This document shows, one piece after another, positions 50,942-59,917 of a stretch of 64,000 nt of DNA. A program made the translations under genes and the position numbers. Numbering within the stretch: position 1 is the stretch's first letter; each line of letters opens with the position of its first letter. The stretch is from NCBI GenBank assembly GCA_000154345.1, contig DS480345.1, forward strand, positions 124,001 to 188,000. The letters are read 5' to 3'. The notes under the pieces are model-generated. The model saw only the letters and a program-made list of their open reading frames with translations. It was not told the DNA's origin and made no database searches. Source of the stretch: [Clostridium] leptum DSM 753 (GTDB lineage: Bacteria; Bacillota; Clostridia; Oscillospirales; Acutalibacteraceae).

Positions 50942-52465
50942 CTATTTCCCAGCAGCCTGAGAGGCTTCCGCGCCTTTCTGCTTCTTAAACCGCGCCAGCA
51001 AAACGATCAAAGCCGCCATCAGCAGCACAAAGCCGACGCCCAGGCCCAGCCATCCGTTGGAGGTGAAGCCCGCCACGAGATAGCCAATCAAACAGCAGGC
51101 GGCCACCAGCAAGGCATAGGGCATCTGGGTGGATACGTGCTCGATATGGTTGCAGTTGGCGCCGGTGGAGGCCAGAATGGTGGTGTCGGAAATGGGAGAA
51201 ATATGATCTCCGCAGACGGCGCCCGCCAGCACGGCGGCCACGGTGAGCACCATGACCTGTCCACCCATATCGCCGAAGATGGCGATAGTGATGGGGATCA
51301 AAATTCCGAAGGTGCCCCAAGAGGTGCCGGTGGCAAAGGCCAGGCCCAGGGCGATCAGGAAGAAGATGCCGGGCATCAGGGTATGGGCCATCTGGTTTCC
51401 GTTGACCACCTGGCTGACAAAGCCGCCGGCGTTAAGGTAATCCTCTCCGCAGACGCCGGAAAGGGTCCAGGCCAGCGTCAGGATCAGGATCGCCGGAACC
51501 ATGGCTTTAAAGCCTTCCACCAGGCTGGCGGCAAACTCGCTGAAGGAGATGACCCTTCTGGGGATATACAGCAGAAATACCAATACGATGGTGAAAAAGG
51601 AGCCTAAGACCAGGGAAAGGGAGGAATCGCAGTCGGCGAACGCTCCCGCGATGGACTTGCCTTCCAGGATGCCGCCGGTGTAGAGCATAGCGGCGATGCA
51701 CAGCACAATCAGGGTGATAATGGGAATCACCAGGTCGAAGACCCGGCCTTTCCGGTCCCGGCCCGCCTGGCTGTCGTCGATTTCATCGGACATGGCAGTG
51801 CCCAGCTCGGGATGGGCCTCCGCCTTCTTCATTTTGCCGAAATCAAACTGCATAGCGATCATAAAGATTACCATGACGATAGTCAGCAGAGCGTAAAGAT
51901 TAAAGGGAATGGTCTGCAAAAACAGGCTAAAGCCATCCAGGCTGCTGCTTTCCGGCAGGCTGGAGCCTACCGCCGCGGCCCAGCTTGAAATAGGCGCAAT
52001 GATGCACACCGGGGCGGCGGTCGCGTCGATAATATAGGCCAGCTTGGCCTTTGAGATCTTATACCGCTCCGTTACAGGCCGCATGACGGTGCCCACCGTA
52101 AGACAATTGAAATAGTCGTCCACGAAAATCAGAGCGCCTAACCCGGCGGTGGCGAACAAAGCGCCCCGCTTGGTTTTTATTGACCGGGAAGCCCAGCTGC
52201 CGTAGGCTCTCGAAGCCCCGGATTTGCTCATCAAAGCTACCAGCATTCCCAAAAGCACCAGGAAAACGATAATATTTGTGTTGCTTCCCACCCGTTCTCC
52301 CATAATGGTAAAGGTGGTCTCCAGAGCATCCAGCACGTTAAAATTCGCGTAAAACAAGCCTCCCGCCAAAATGCCGATCAGCAGGGATACGTATACCTCC
52401 TTGGTAATCAGTGCCAGCACAATTGCCACAACAGGCGGCATTAGCGCCCAAAAGGTTGCGTCCAT
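50942..52465 (-). CDS. NhaC-family Na+/H+ antiporter
   Basis: A 507-residue transporter with about twelve membrane helices (PF03553). Typical segments are GALIFVDDYFNCLTVGTVMRP and AGAVCGDHISPISDTTILAS. I placed the start at the ATG at 52465 (MDATFWALMPP), behind GAGGAGAGAATTAAGT; the upstream frame has no ribosome-binding site. Members exchange sodium for protons or carry amino or organic acids. It is the only ion transporter in this region and its metabolic link is unclear. Confidence 0.92.
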   Translation of the reverse strand: MDATFWALMPPVVAIVLALITKEVYVSLLIGILAGGLFYANFNVLDALETTFTIMGERVGSNTNIIVFLVLLGMLVALMSKSGASRAYGSWASRSIKTKRGALFATAGLGALIFVDDYFNCLTVGTVMRPVTERYKISKAKLAYIIDATAAPVCIIAPISSWAAAVGSSLPESSSLDGFSLFLQTIPFNLYALLTIVMVIFMIAMQFDFGKMKKAEAHPELGTAMSDEIDDSQAGRDRKGRVFDLVIPIITLIVLCIAAMLYTGGILEGKSIAGAFADCDSSLSLVLGSFFTIVLVFLLYIPRRVISFSEFAASLVEGFKAMVPAILILTLAWTLSGVCGEDYLNAGGFVSQVVNGNQMAHTLMPGIFFLIALGLAFATGTSWGTFGILIPITIAIFGDMGGQVMVLTVAAVLAGAVCGDHISPISDTTILASTGANCNHIEHVSTQMPYALLVAACCLIGYLVAGFTSNGWLGLGVGFVLLMAALIVLLARFKKQKGAEASQAAGK

Positions 52466-52487
52466 ACTTAATTCTCTCCTCAATTTT

Positions 52488-52976
52488 CTATTTTTCCAAA
52501 GCCGCCTCGATGGCGCCTCCCGCCAGCCGGAAGGTGGTCCATTCCTCAAGGGGCACCGCGCCCATATAATGATAAAAATCTATAGAAGGCTGATTCCAGT
52601 TCAGGCAGGCCCACTCCAGCCTCTGGCAGCCTCTCTCCGCCGCGATCCTCGCCACTGCCTGAAACAGCTGCTTGCCATACCCTTTTCCCCTCTGGTCCGG
52701 GTCCACGAACAAGTCCTCCAGGTGAAGCCCCGTCCGGCCTAAGAAGGTGGAAAAGTTCTCAAAATAAAGGGCAAAGCCAACCGGTCTGCCCTCCGCCTCT
52801 CCAATCAGGACCTCCGCCGCTTTCCGGTCAAAGACAAATTCCTCCAGCAGCTCCCGGGTGGCCACTACCTGCCGGGACATCCTTTCGTATTCCGCTATTT
52901 TCCGGATAAACTCCAGTACCAGACAGGCGTCCTTCTTTTCCGCCTTCCGAATCACAAAATTCCCCTGTGCGCCCAA
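52488..52976 (-). CDS. GNAT-family N-acetyltransferase (SSAT-like)
   Basis: A 162-residue acetyltransferase with IRKAEKKDACLVLEFIRKIAEYE at the start and the acetyl-CoA motif DLFVDPDQRGKGYGKQLF (R-G-K-G-Y-G loop). The late segment CLNWNQPSIDFYHYMGA is typical of the diamine/spermidine acetyltransferase-like branch, so a polyamine or diamine is a possible substrate. The start is a TTG at 52976, eight bases after GGGAGG. It lies 22 bases upstream of the antiporter gene and is probably cotranscribed with it. Confidence 0.9.
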   Translation of the reverse strand: MGAQGNFVIRKAEKKDACLVLEFIRKIAEYERMSRQVVATRELLEEFVFDRKAAEVLIGEAEGRPVGFALYFENFSTFLGRTGLHLEDLFVDPDQRGKGYGKQLFQAVARIAAERGCQRLEWACLNWNQPSIDFYHYMGAVPLEEWTTFRLAGGAIEAALEK

Positions 52977-53099
52977 TGATGTGACCTCCCATGAAAATAT
53001 CTCTTATAGAATAGCAGAAATTCTTCTTCGTTTCAACCAAAAACAGATTTCTTTGACAAAATTCTATTTTTTACCCCATTTTTTTTAGCGAATTTTTAC

Positions 53100-53489
53100 T
53101 TTTCTTCTTAAGAAGCTGTTAACCCGGCGCGATCCGCGGCGCAGCGGCTTCCCCGAGGAAGTAAAATCGGCCTGGTTTCACCAGCCGGACAAAAATATCA
53201 TAGTAATATCCCATTGACAAAGGTTTTCCTTCCGGCGTAAACTGAAAGGGTATCCAGAGACTGGAAACCGATAACCGCATTGGCAGCGCCGCGGTTCGGC
53301 AATTCGCGAATCCGATTGACGGAAGGCCGCGCCGCCTTTTTCTATGATTGTCCGGGAAAACTCCGTCCGAGCGGCTTCTTCCGTCATTGGCAGCGCTGTT
53401 TTCCCACGACGTGCAGCACGCTGAAGCGTCCAAAGGCGCGAGGCCGCGGGATAAATCTGAAATTTTAAAAGAGCAGGAGGATTGTTCAC
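53100..53489 (+). promoter_or_regulatory. Promoter and attenuator-like leader of the iron alcohol dehydrogenase gene
   Basis: TTGACA (53214-53219), an 18-base spacer and TAAACT (53238-53243) would start transcription near 53250, giving a 240-base leader. Within it, GGCAGCGCCGCGG (53282-53294) can pair imperfectly with CCGCGCCGCC before five T (53337-53341), a terminator-like structure. GACGGAAGGCCGC (53318-53330) is alternatively complementary to GCGGCTTCTTCCGTC (53371-53385), which would block it. A 12-base direct repeat CATTGGCAGCGC occurs at 53278 and 53385. Confidence 0.5.
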
Positions 53490-54668
53490 ATGCTAAACTT
53501 TGATTACTCCAACAAAACGCGCATCGTCTTCGGCAAGGGAACCGAGACCCAGGTTGGCTCCTTGGTCAAGCCCTACGCCGAAAAGATTCTTCTCCACTAC
53601 GGCGGGGGAAGCATCAAAAAAAGCGGCCTCTACGACCGGGTAGCCGCCTCCCTGCGGGAATCGGGCGTTTCCTTTGTGGAACTGGGAGGCGTTCAGCCGA
53701 ATCCCAGGCTGTCCCTGATCCATCAGGGTATTGAGCTCTGCCGCCGGGAAGGCATCGGCTTTATTCTGGCCGTAGGCGGAGGAAGCGTCATTGATTCCGC
53801 TAAGGCCATCGCCATGGGCGTGCCCTATGACGGCGACGTGTGGGATTTCTTCGCAACCGGCAAGCCTATCGAGACTGCCCTGCCGGTTGCCACCATTTTG
53901 ACTCTGCCCGCCACCGGCAGCGAAGCCAGCGACGGAACCGTTGTCACCAATGAGGAGGCGCAGCTGAAGCTGCCCTACGGAGACGTGATTCTTCGTCCGG
54001 TGTTCAGCATTATGAATCCGGAGCTTTATTTCACTTTGCCGGAAAACCAGGTGGCCAACGGCGTCTGCGACATGATGAGCCATATTATGGAACGGTATTT
54101 CACCAACACCACTCACACCGACGTTACCGACGGACTGTGCGAGAGCGTGCTGCGCACGATCATGAGCAATGCCAGAATCCTGAAACGGGATCACACTAAC
54201 TACGACGCTTGGGCGGAGATCGCCCTGGCGGGCACAGTAGCTCACAACGGGCTGCTGGGCCTGGGCCGCGAGGAGGACTGGGGCTGCCACAATATGGAGC
54301 ATGAGCTCAGCGCTATTTATGACGTGGCCCACGGAGCGGGCTTAGCCGTGGTAACCCCGGCGTGGATGCGCCACATTTACAAGGAGCATCTTCCGATTTT
54401 CGTCCAGTTCGCTGTCAACGTTATGGGCGTCGGCGGCGGCCTCCGGGATCTGGAGGCCGTTGCCCTGGAGGGTATCCGGCGGCTTCAGGCCTTCTTTACA
54501 GAGATGGGCCAGCCGTCAACTCTGGCCGGCTTGGGCATTGACAGCCGGCACCTGGCGCAAATGGCCTATAAGGCCACCCACTGGCCCGACGGTTCTCCTA
54601 AGCCCTTAGGCGGGCTGAAAAAGCTTTCGGAGCAGGATGCCCTGGCGGTTTACCAGCTGGCGCTGTAA
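53490..54668 (+). CDS. Iron-containing alcohol dehydrogenase
   Basis: A 392-residue group III alcohol dehydrogenase. The NAD(P)-binding loop is AVGGGSVIDSAKAIAMG; metal ligands are the Asp and His in NGVCDMMSHIMERYF and two His in WGCHNMEHELSAIYDVAHGAG. It resembles BdhA/YqhD-type NAD(P)H-dependent butanol or aldehyde dehydrogenases more than FucO. In this carbohydrate region it could reduce aldehydes such as lactaldehyde; that is inference. It starts after GCAGGAGGATTGTTCAC and has a structured leader. Confidence 0.93.
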   Translation: MLNFDYSNKTRIVFGKGTETQVGSLVKPYAEKILLHYGGGSIKKSGLYDRVAASLRESGVSFVELGGVQPNPRLSLIHQGIELCRREGIGFILAVGGGSVIDSAKAIAMGVPYDGDVWDFFATGKPIETALPVATILTLPATGSEASDGTVVTNEEAQLKLPYGDVILRPVFSIMNPELYFTLPENQVANGVCDMMSHIMERYFTNTTHTDVTDGLCESVLRTIMSNARILKRDHTNYDAWAEIALAGTVAHNGLLGLGREEDWGCHNMEHELSAIYDVAHGAGLAVVTPAWMRHIYKEHLPIFVQFAVNVMGVGGGLRDLEAVALEGIRRLQAFFTEMGQPSTLAGLGIDSRHLAQMAYKATHWPDGSPKPLGGLKKLSEQDALAVYQLAL

Positions 54669-54944
54669 GCCTGTCCCCACCGGCGCTTGCCAGGTTCAAA
54701 AGCGTGTCAGAACCTCTGCGGCGGCAATGGCCAAAAAGAGTCCTGCGCCGGAAGTCCGCACTTTTTCGGATTTTCGTTACCAGTCAGGCCAGCCTTTAAA
54801 AAGCCATATGAATCAAGGAAAAGCGGCTTTGTGCAGACCGGCTGCCTGCCGCGACGCTTTCAGCATAAGCCCTTTTACGCAGAACGCCCCGCCGGGTTGT
54901 GCCGGCGGCTTTCCAAACAACAATGAGTATGGAGGGAAAATCTT

Positions 54945-55775
54945 ATGAACTTTTTAACCAGTAAAACCCTAAACAACGGCGTGGAAATGCCAAGGCTGGG
55001 CTTTGGCGTGTTCCAATCTGGCGGCGACACCAAGCAGGCCGCTTTGTGGGCCCTGGAAGCGGGCTACCGCCACATCGACACCGCCAAGGCTTACCACAAC
55101 GAGGACGCCGTGGGTGAGGCCATCAAGGAGAGCGGCATCGACCGGAAGGAACTGTTCATCACCACCAAGCTGTGGAACCAGGATATGCGGGATCACACCC
55201 AGAGGGAAAACATTGAGAAAAGCCTGGAGTACCTTCAAACCGACTATCTGGACCTGCTGCTGATTCACTGGCCGGTAGCCGGAGTCTACAAGGAATCCTG
55301 GAAGATCATGGAGGAATTTTACAAAGAGGGAAAAATCCGCGCTATCGGCGTGAGCAATTTTCAGATACATCATCTCGACGATCTCCTTCAGGATGCGGAG
55401 GTGGTTCCGGCGGTAAACCAGATCGAATGCCATCCCTATCTCACCCAGAAGCAGCTTTTTGATTACTGTGACCAAAAGGGCATTGCCGTAGAGGCCTGGA
55501 GCCCCCTGGGAGGCAGTAAGGGCACCGGCTCCGTACTGAGCGACCCTGTGGTCAACGAAATCGCCGGCCGTTACGGGAAGTCCGCCGCCCAGCTGATCAT
55601 CCGCTGGCATTTGCAGCGGGATACTATCGTGATTCCAAAATCCGTTCATAAAGACCGGATTTTTGCCAACGGCGATGTGTTCGACTTTGAGATCTCTCAG
55701 AAGGACATGGAAGCGGTTACCGCTTTAAATCAGGACCGTCGGTTTGGGGCCGATCCGGACAACTTTAATTTCTAA
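54945..55775 (+). CDS. Aldo/keto reductase
   Basis: A 276-residue TIM-barrel NADPH-dependent reductase. The catalytic tetrad is visible: Asp and Tyr in HIDTAKAYHNE, Lys in TTKLWNQD and His in LLLIHWPV. The cofactor region GNxxxR-like IPKSVHKDRI is near the C-terminus. It resembles 2,5-diketo-gluconate reductase-type enzymes with broad activity on aldehydes. It starts after TATGGAGGGAAAATCTT, 276 bases beyond the alcohol dehydrogenase gene, and may be cotranscribed with it. The substrate is unknown. Confidence 0.93.
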   Translation: MNFLTSKTLNNGVEMPRLGFGVFQSGGDTKQAALWALEAGYRHIDTAKAYHNEDAVGEAIKESGIDRKELFITTKLWNQDMRDHTQRENIEKSLEYLQTDYLDLLLIHWPVAGVYKESWKIMEEFYKEGKIRAIGVSNFQIHHLDDLLQDAEVVPAVNQIECHPYLTQKQLFDYCDQKGIAVEAWSPLGGSKGTGSVLSDPVVNEIAGRYGKSAAQLIIRWHLQRDTIVIPKSVHKDRIFANGDVFDFEISQKDMEAVTALNQDRRFGADPDNFNF

Positions 55776-55800
55776 TCAGCCAAATCCGCTGATACACGGC

Positions 55801-55846
55801 AAAAAAGCGCGGCCCGGGTTCTTTCCCAGGCCGCGCCTTTCTTTTT
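55801..55846. terminator. Bidirectional terminator
   Basis: GCGCGGCCCGGG (55807-55818) pairs with CCCAGGCCGCGC (55825-55836); six A on the left and a T-rich right flank serve the reductase and the minus-strand MATE gene. Confidence 0.9.
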
Positions 55847-55858
55847 GGGCGGCGTTTC

Positions 55859-57190
55859 TTACACCAGCGAACGCCGCCACACATTGGACCGGGTATAAAA
55901 ATAGCCCAGCGGAACCGAGGAAGCGGGAGCGATCATACAGGCGAGGTAAATTCCAGTCAGCCCCCAGAAATGGTTGAAGGCCGCCGCCAGTACCACCCGG
56001 AAGACGATACAGTTTACAAAAGAGCTGGCCATAGCGAAGGCTGTGTGTCCCGCGCCGATGGCTAAGGCGTGATATACCATAAAAACCGCGTAAAATACTT
56101 GGCCTACAATCTCGATTCTCAGGTTCTGCACCGCCGCCAGCCTTACATTCTCGTCGCTGGTAAACAGGCCCGCCAGCTGGGGCGCCAGCAGTTCTACCAG
56201 AGCAATTATGGCCAGGGACATCGCCACCGTGATTTTCATAGCCGTATCAGTAACATTTTTTGCCCGGTCGTAAAGGCCCGCTCCCAAGGTTTGGGCGATC
56301 ATGGCGGATGCGGAAGTAGCCATAGCGGAGGTGAACAGCTGGCAGAAATCCTTGATCTTAATGCTGACTCCGTTGCCGGCGCTGACATCTACGCCGTATT
56401 GGTTGATGAGAAAGGTCACCACAAGCCAGGAAACCCCCGCGATCGTCATTTGGACAGCTCCGGGAATTCCCAGCCTTAAAATTACCAGCAGTTCATTGAC
56501 CCGGATTTTTAAAAATTCCAGCTTTAGCTGGAAAAGCTCTTTCCTCCCTAACAAATAGAACAGCGCTGACAGGAAGGATACTCCCTGGGCCGCAGTAGTA
56601 GCGACGGCCGCCCCCAGAGTTCCCATGCGGCAGTATCCCATCAGGAACAGATCCAGCGCCACATTAATCATTGCGGCGGCCGCGATAAAATAAAAAGGCT
56701 GCTTGGAATTTCCCACCGCCCGCAGCACCGAGCTTAGAGCGTTATAGCCAAATACAAACACCAGCCCTACGGAGCAGGTCTGGAGATAAATTTTAGCTTC
56801 CTCCAGGCTTGGGGCGCCGAGCGCCCTCAGCATTGGTTCTGCCGCCAGGAAAAAAATCACGGCGCAGAGAGCTCCCAGCCCCATAGACAAGGTTACCAGG
56901 GTTCCGGTTGCCTTTTTCTGCCTTTCCCGGCTGCCTGCCCCAAAGCATTGGCCGATTAAAATCGTACCGCCTGTCGTCAGTCCGATGGCGATATTGGTCA
57001 AAATCAACACGATTTGGCTGGAGTTATTAATGGCAGATATCCCCGAACTGCCGATAAAATGGCCTGCGATCAGCAAATCCGCCATGCTGTAGCAGGCTTG
57101 CAGCAAGCTGGTCACCACCATAGGAATGGCGTAGCGAACCAGCTGTTTGGTCACGCCTCCCTTGGTCAAGTCATTGAAATCCCCTCTCAA
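55859..57190 (-). CDS. MATE-family exporter
   Basis: A 443-residue transporter with twelve membrane helices (MatE twice): VRYAIPMVVTSLLQACYSMADLLIAGH ... TGGTILIGQCFGAGSRE. I placed the start at a TTG at 57190 behind ATAGGAGGAGAGAGC; the frame extends 61 codons further into promoter DNA. It is only distantly similar to the MATE protein at 36 kb. The substrate is unknown. Confidence 0.88.
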   Translation of the reverse strand: MRGDFNDLTKGGVTKQLVRYAIPMVVTSLLQACYSMADLLIAGHFIGSSGISAINNSSQIVLILTNIAIGLTTGGTILIGQCFGAGSRERQKKATGTLVTLSMGLGALCAVIFFLAAEPMLRALGAPSLEEAKIYLQTCSVGLVFVFGYNALSSVLRAVGNSKQPFYFIAAAAMINVALDLFLMGYCRMGTLGAAVATTAAQGVSFLSALFYLLGRKELFQLKLEFLKIRVNELLVILRLGIPGAVQMTIAGVSWLVVTFLINQYGVDVSAGNGVSIKIKDFCQLFTSAMATSASAMIAQTLGAGLYDRAKNVTDTAMKITVAMSLAIIALVELLAPQLAGLFTSDENVRLAAVQNLRIEIVGQVFYAVFMVYHALAIGAGHTAFAMASSFVNCIVFRVVLAAAFNHFWGLTGIYLACMIAPASSVPLGYFYTRSNVWRRSLV

Positions 57191-57262
57191 GCTCTCTCCT
57201 CCTATGTCTGCGCTTCCACAGGCCGCCGCAAAAGCGTTATAACTTATGATCAGGCATCTTTC

Positions 57263-57291
57263 ATTATTAACGCTCCTTCCGCTAAAGTCAA
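57263..57291 (-). promoter_or_regulatory. Promoter of the second MATE gene
   Basis: On the minus strand TTGACT (57291-57286), 17-base spacer, AATAAT (57268-57263). It lies inside the longer open frame, confirming the downstream TTG start. Confidence 0.7.
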
Positions 57292-57597
57292 CGGGATATT
57301 TTATGGGTTTATAAAAACGGCTCCTGATACAGCCGGCTTTCTTCAGCGGAATATTGAAAAGCCCGCCTCTCAAAAGGAGCGCTGGCGGGACGGCCCTGTT
57401 CTGCGGCCAGCGCGGTATCTAAAACCGCCAACTCCAGGCTGAGGCTGGGATACCGGAAAGAGAAAGCCGCGCGCAGGAGCGACGCCCCGCGGCGCCTTGC
57501 CCCGGCCTGGAAAGGATTCTGCCGGGCCCGCCGGGAAATTGCCTCGTTCGGCGGGAGAAGAAAGCAAAAATTCTGATATGCAAAACAGGATAACCTA

Positions 57598-57626
57598 TTG
57601 AATTTGAGGCTGCTTTTTTCTATAAT
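57598..57626 (+). promoter_or_regulatory. Promoter of fucI
   Basis: TTGAAT (57598-57603), 17-base spacer, TATAAT (57621-57626). The leader to the fucI start is about 113 bases. Confidence 0.8.
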
Positions 57627-57632
57627 GAACTT

Positions 57633-57745
57633 GTACAGATTTCAGCGGCGGGATTTCTTGTTTTTAGCCTTTTCGTATTGAAAGCTCGAAATTTCCGCCG
57701 GTTGAGGCAGAGTGATTTTATTTTATCACAAGGAGGTCAAATTTT
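57633..57745 (+). promoter_or_regulatory. fucI leader with two hairpins
   Basis: CGGCGGGATTTC (57646-57657) pairs with GAAATTTCCGCCG (57688-57700), and GTGAT/ATCAC (57712-57729) forms a second hairpin ending at the ribosome-binding site AAGGAGG. They could modulate translation; no known riboswitch is recognised. The interval 57292-57597 between the two promoters shows no gene. Confidence 0.45.
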
Positions 57746-59515
57746 ATGACAAACTATCCTACCATTGGCATCCGCCCCATCATTGACGGCCGCCGGTTCG
57801 GCGTGCGGGAAAGCCTGGAAGAAAAAACCATGCAGATGGCTAAGATGGCCAAGGAGCTGATTGAATCCGAGATTCGTTATCCAGACGGCACTCCGATGAA
57901 ATGCGTCATTTCCGACTGCACCATCGGCGGCGGCGAGGAGGCGGCCCGCTGCGCCCAGCAGTTCGCCACGCAGAATGTGTGCGCCACCCTGAGCGTTACT
58001 CCCTGCTGGTGCTACGGCAGCGAGACGATGGACCTGGATCCTTCCACCATTAAGGCGGTTTGGGGCTTTAACGGCACCGAGCGTCCCGGCGCGGTATATT
58101 TGGCCGCCGTTATGGCCGCTCACAACCAAAGAGGCCTGCCTGCCTTCTCTATCTACGGTCACGACGTCCAGGATGTCACGGATTCCACCATTCCCTGCGA
58201 CGTTAAGGAAAAAATTCTCCGGTTCGCCCGCTGCGCCTGCGCTGTCGGCGTGATGAAGAACAAAGCCTATGTGGGCATCGGCTCCGTTTCCATGGGCATC
58301 ATGGGCTCTTTCTGCAATCCTCAGTTCTTCCAGGACTACCTGGGCATCCGCGCCGAGTGGGTAGATATGACCGAGGTGCTCCGCCGCATGAAGCTGGAGA
58401 TTTACGATCACGAGGAATTTGAGAGAGCTTTGGCCTGGACCAAGGCGCACTGCCCGGAGGGCTTCGATAAGAACCCGCCGGAGAAAAAGCACACCGACGC
58501 CCAGAAGGAAGAGGAATGGGCCTTCGTAGTCAAGATGACCCTGATCTGCCGCGACCTGATGCTGGGCAACCCCAAGCTGGCCGAAATGGGCTGGGAAGAA
58601 GAATCCATGGGCCGCAACGGCATTTTGGGAGGCTTCCAGGGCCAGCGCATGTGGTCCGACTGGCAGCCTAACGGCGACTTTACCGAGGCCTTTATGAACA
58701 CCACCTTTGACTGGCGCGGCAAAAAGCAGCCGATTCCCTTTGCCACTGAGAACGACGGCCTCAATGCCGTTTCCATGATGTTTGGCAACCTGCTCACCAA
58801 CCAGGCAAGCGTTTTCGCCGACGTACGCACCTACTGGAGCCCCGAGGCTGTGGAGCGCGTGACCGGCTGGAAGCCTGAGGGCAAGGCCGCCGGCGGCTTT
58901 ATCCATCTGATCAATTCCGGCGCCGCGGCTTTGGACGCAACCGGCGCGAGCACAGATGAAAACGGCAACCACGTGATGAAGAAATGGTATGACATGACCG
59001 ACGCCGACATTGACGGCTGCCTGAAGGCCACCGACTGGTGCCATGCCGACCTGGGATATTTCCGCGGCGGCGGATTCTCCTCTCACTTTAAGACCCAGGC
59101 CGAAATGCCTGTGACCATGGTCCGCCTGAATCTGGTAGAGGGCTTAGGCCCGGTGCTCCAGTTCGCCGAGGGCTATACCGTAACCCTGCCGGACGAGGTT
59201 CACAAGACGCTGGATATGAGAACCGACCCCACTTGGCCCACCACCTGGTTTGCTCCCAAGCTCACCGGCAAGGGCCCCTTCACCGACGTTTACTCCGTCA
59301 TGGCCAACTGGGGCGCCAACCACGGCGCGTTTGTGTACGGCCACATCGGCAAGGACCTGATTACCCTGGCCTCCATGCTGAGAATCCCGGTCTCTATGCA
59401 CAACCTGGACGAGAAGGAGATCTTCCGTCCTCACGCCTGGGCCTCCTTCGGCGTAGACTGCCCCATGGCCGCCGATTACAATGCCTGCAAGACCTACGGC
59501 CCGCTGTATAAATAA
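57746..59515 (+). CDS. fucI: L-fucose isomerase
   Basis: A 589-residue enzyme, the canonical length for FucI, converting L-fucose to L-fuculose (also D-arabinose to D-ribulose). MTNYPTIGIRPIIDGRRFGV and VRESLEEKTMQMAKMAKELI at the start are diagnostic. Manganese ligands are seen in FATENDGLNAVSMMFGNLLT (Glu) and VFADVRTYWSP (Asp), with a later His in NWGANHGAFVYGHIGKDL. It is monocistronic, with its own promoter, leader and terminator. Fuculose kinase and aldolase genes with clear identity are not seen in the window. Fucosidase-like genes lie directly downstream on the other strand. Confidence 0.97.
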   Translation: MTNYPTIGIRPIIDGRRFGVRESLEEKTMQMAKMAKELIESEIRYPDGTPMKCVISDCTIGGGEEAARCAQQFATQNVCATLSVTPCWCYGSETMDLDPSTIKAVWGFNGTERPGAVYLAAVMAAHNQRGLPAFSIYGHDVQDVTDSTIPCDVKEKILRFARCACAVGVMKNKAYVGIGSVSMGIMGSFCNPQFFQDYLGIRAEWVDMTEVLRRMKLEIYDHEEFERALAWTKAHCPEGFDKNPPEKKHTDAQKEEEWAFVVKMTLICRDLMLGNPKLAEMGWEEESMGRNGILGGFQGQRMWSDWQPNGDFTEAFMNTTFDWRGKKQPIPFATENDGLNAVSMMFGNLLTNQASVFADVRTYWSPEAVERVTGWKPEGKAAGGFIHLINSGAAALDATGASTDENGNHVMKKWYDMTDADIDGCLKATDWCHADLGYFRGGGFSSHFKTQAEMPVTMVRLNLVEGLGPVLQFAEGYTVTLPDEVHKTLDMRTDPTWPTTWFAPKLTGKGPFTDVYSVMANWGANHGAFVYGHIGKDLITLASMLRIPVSMHNLDEKEIFRPHAWASFGVDCPMAADYNACKTYGPLYK

Positions 59516-59550
59516 TCGCTCCGTAAGCTTCCTAGGATAAGCTAGTTCAA

Positions 59551-59590
59551 AAAGAACCCATCCGGTATCTGCCGGATGGGTTCTTTTTTT
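59551..59590 (+). terminator. Terminator of fucI
   Basis: AGAACCCATCCGG (59553-59565) pairs with CCGGATGGGTTCT (59572-59584), followed by seven T. Confidence 0.94.
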
Positions 59591-59917
59591 GCCGCTTACA
59601 GCTAAGAAAGGCCCCGGCTAAACTGGAAGGGCGGATAAAAAGCCTTGGCTGACGGCGATGTCAAAGGGTTCTATAGCTCTCAAAAATGAGGAACAAAGGC
59701 ACAGATTTTCTGACCGGGGCCTCAGCGGGACCTCAGAAATTTCTGCGGAAGGTATTTTGCTCAAAGAGATAAGCCGAAACGCAGTTCACACAGGTTCTGA
59801 AAGAGCCGTTACCGCCTGGCTTCTGACAGGCGCTTCTCTTCATTCGTTAAATTTCCCCACAGCAAAGCAAAGGCGCCCTGCGTAAGCCTAGGACGCCTTA
59901 GTGCAAAGTTTCTTGGG
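59591..59917. other. Gene-free interval between convergent genes
   Basis: No gene is seen. AAGGCG (59870-59875) and CGCCTT (59894-59899) form a hairpin just past the GH43 gene end and may be its terminator, although the T run is weak. Confidence 0.5.

Noticed and set aside
53493..54332. A 279-codon minus-strand frame opposite the iron alcohol dehydrogenase
   Set aside because: Antisense shadow of a clearly identified gene.
57737..59086. A 449-codon minus-strand frame opposite fucI
   Set aside because: Exact shadow of the fucI coding sequence; no start signals and low-information content.
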